NCBI GenBank assembly: GCA_934271655.1
Contig: CAKQRW010000038.1
Coordinates: forward strand, 1-31,661
Origin: an uncultured Bacteroidaceae bacterium
GTDB lineage: Bacteria > Bacteroidota > Bacteroidia > Bacteroidales > Bacteroidaceae
Length of the DNA stretch: 31,661 nucleotides
Direction: 5' to 3'
Position 1 is the first letter of the stretch. The number at the start of each line of letters is the position of its first letter. Under the pieces are notes generated by a model. The model was not told the DNA's origin. It made no database searches and saw only the letters and a list, made by a program, of their open reading frames with translations. A program made the translations under genes and the position numbers. Below, one piece after another: positions 31,169 to 31,661 of this stretch.

Positions 31169-31276
31169 TTATGCATGGTTTTTATCATAAAATCACTATA
31201 TAAGTACCATATACAGACGAGAAATTGCTGATTTTTGATGCTTACACCGCCTAAAAAGCAGGGGCACATCAAACAT

Positions 31277-31534
31277 TTATTCTTCTGCTTCGTCTATGTA
31301 AATGCTGACTTCGAGCATTTTGCCAAGTCGGTTGACTTCTCGCACATATAATGTTCGGTACTCTATTACGCCTCCTTTCATCATGCCTGCCAGTAGGTCT
31401 GCGGCAGAACGCCATGCGGTAAGCCTGTGAGCAATCTGTGGCTCTTCAAGGACCAGCACGTGGGCATTGGATGACCAAGCCTTGGGCATTGGGTGACCAA
31501 GCCTTGGGCATCGGGTGACCAAGCGCTTGGGCAT
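31277..31534 (-). CDS. Hypothetical small protein, possibly a gene remnant
   Basis: An 85-codon frame. The last 55 or so codons (QIAHRLTAWRSAADLLAGMM, then VIEYRTLYVREVNRLGKMLE and VSIYIDEAEE) look like real protein, a helix followed by two strands, but I do not recognise the family. The first 24 codons lie in the 22-bp repeat array, whose period is not a multiple of three, and the only ATG choices are inside repeat units. Either the gene starts at a non-ATG codon near 31465 or it has lost its original 5' end to repeat growth. No promoter box is seen. Confidence 0.35.
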   Translation of the reverse strand: MPKRLVTRCPRLGHPMPKAWSSNAHVLVLEEPQIAHRLTAWRSAADLLAGMMKGGVIEYRTLYVREVNRLGKMLEVSIYIDEAEE

Positions 31535-31568
31535 ATGTTGCCCAAGCCTATGGGCAATGAGTGCCCAA
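31448..31568. repeat. 22-bp repeat array with nested palindromes
   Basis: Units containing GACCAAGCCTTGGGCAT start at 31469, 31491 and 31513 (22-base period), with a diverged unit before (about 31448) and after (about 31535). The later part forms two clean hairpins: CTTGGGCA/TGCCCAAG (31526-31546, 5-base loop) and TGGGCA/TGCCCA (31551-31567, 5-base loop). 31569-31661 shows no gene. Confidence 0.85.
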
Positions 31569-31661
31569 AGTGTGGGGTGTATTTTGGGTCACCTGCAAAA
31601 GCGTGTGTCTTGATATACTAAACAAGCCATCTTTTCGTTCTTTAAAAAATAGACAATGAAA

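Overview
The window looks like chromosomal DNA of a Bacteroidota bacterium, most likely a gut or oral Prevotella/Segatella-type species. Signs of this are a SusC/HmuR-style TonB receptor, DUF4254, DUF4369-thioredoxin and DUF4160/DUF2442 proteins, LolE-type permeases, lipoproteins with the SCSSD pattern after the lipid-modified cysteine, and several promoters of the Bacteroidota form (TTG, about 19-20 bases, TAnnTTTG). The organism assignment is an inference. No rRNA, tRNA, insertion sequence with a transposase, or CRISPR array was seen.

Layout. 1-4485 (minus strand): a TonB-dependent receptor cut by the window edge, a broken DUF4160 gene with its DUF2442 partner, and two surface lipoproteins, one with leucine-rich repeats. 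The 1560-3950 part is clearly richer in A+T than the rest. 4770-9600 (minus): an NCS2 purine permease, a secreted CotH-like protein and a YifB/ComM ATPase. 9631-15434 (minus): a thioredoxin-like lipoprotein that shares direction with yifB, then a probable five-gene operon aroQ, O-methyltransferase, rbfA, LolE-like permease and TPR lipoprotein, closed by a strong hairpin terminator at 10778-10830.

16110-22884: the most interesting part. A plus-strand run holds DUF4254, a GT4 glycosyltransferase, a HisC-like PLP enzyme, a LicC-like cytidylyltransferase, a LicD phosphotransferase and a GT2 glycosyltransferase, with a second LicD gene facing them. Together they suggest that a phospho-amino-alcohol is made inside the cell, activated as a CDP derivative and placed on a surface glycan. 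No choline kinase (LicA) or choline transporter (LicB) is present, so the PLP enzyme may supply the phosphorylated head group directly from a phosphorylated precursor.

23053-27895: a secreted GH53 endo-galactanase (plus), then a minus-strand group of epimerase, PAP2_3/AUR1-like membrane protein and radical SAM protein. 27977-30655: rnr (ribonuclease R) and its terminator. 30656-31661: about 1 kb with little coding evidence but dense tandem repeats and palindromes.

A recurring theme is that many intergenic spaces hold short tandem repeats (periods 18, 21, 22, 28 and 37) or hairpins, and that a degenerate 27-29 base repeat with the core AAGTAGGTG recurs at four places between 20075 and 25664, twice as the ends of a 189-bp MITE-like unit.
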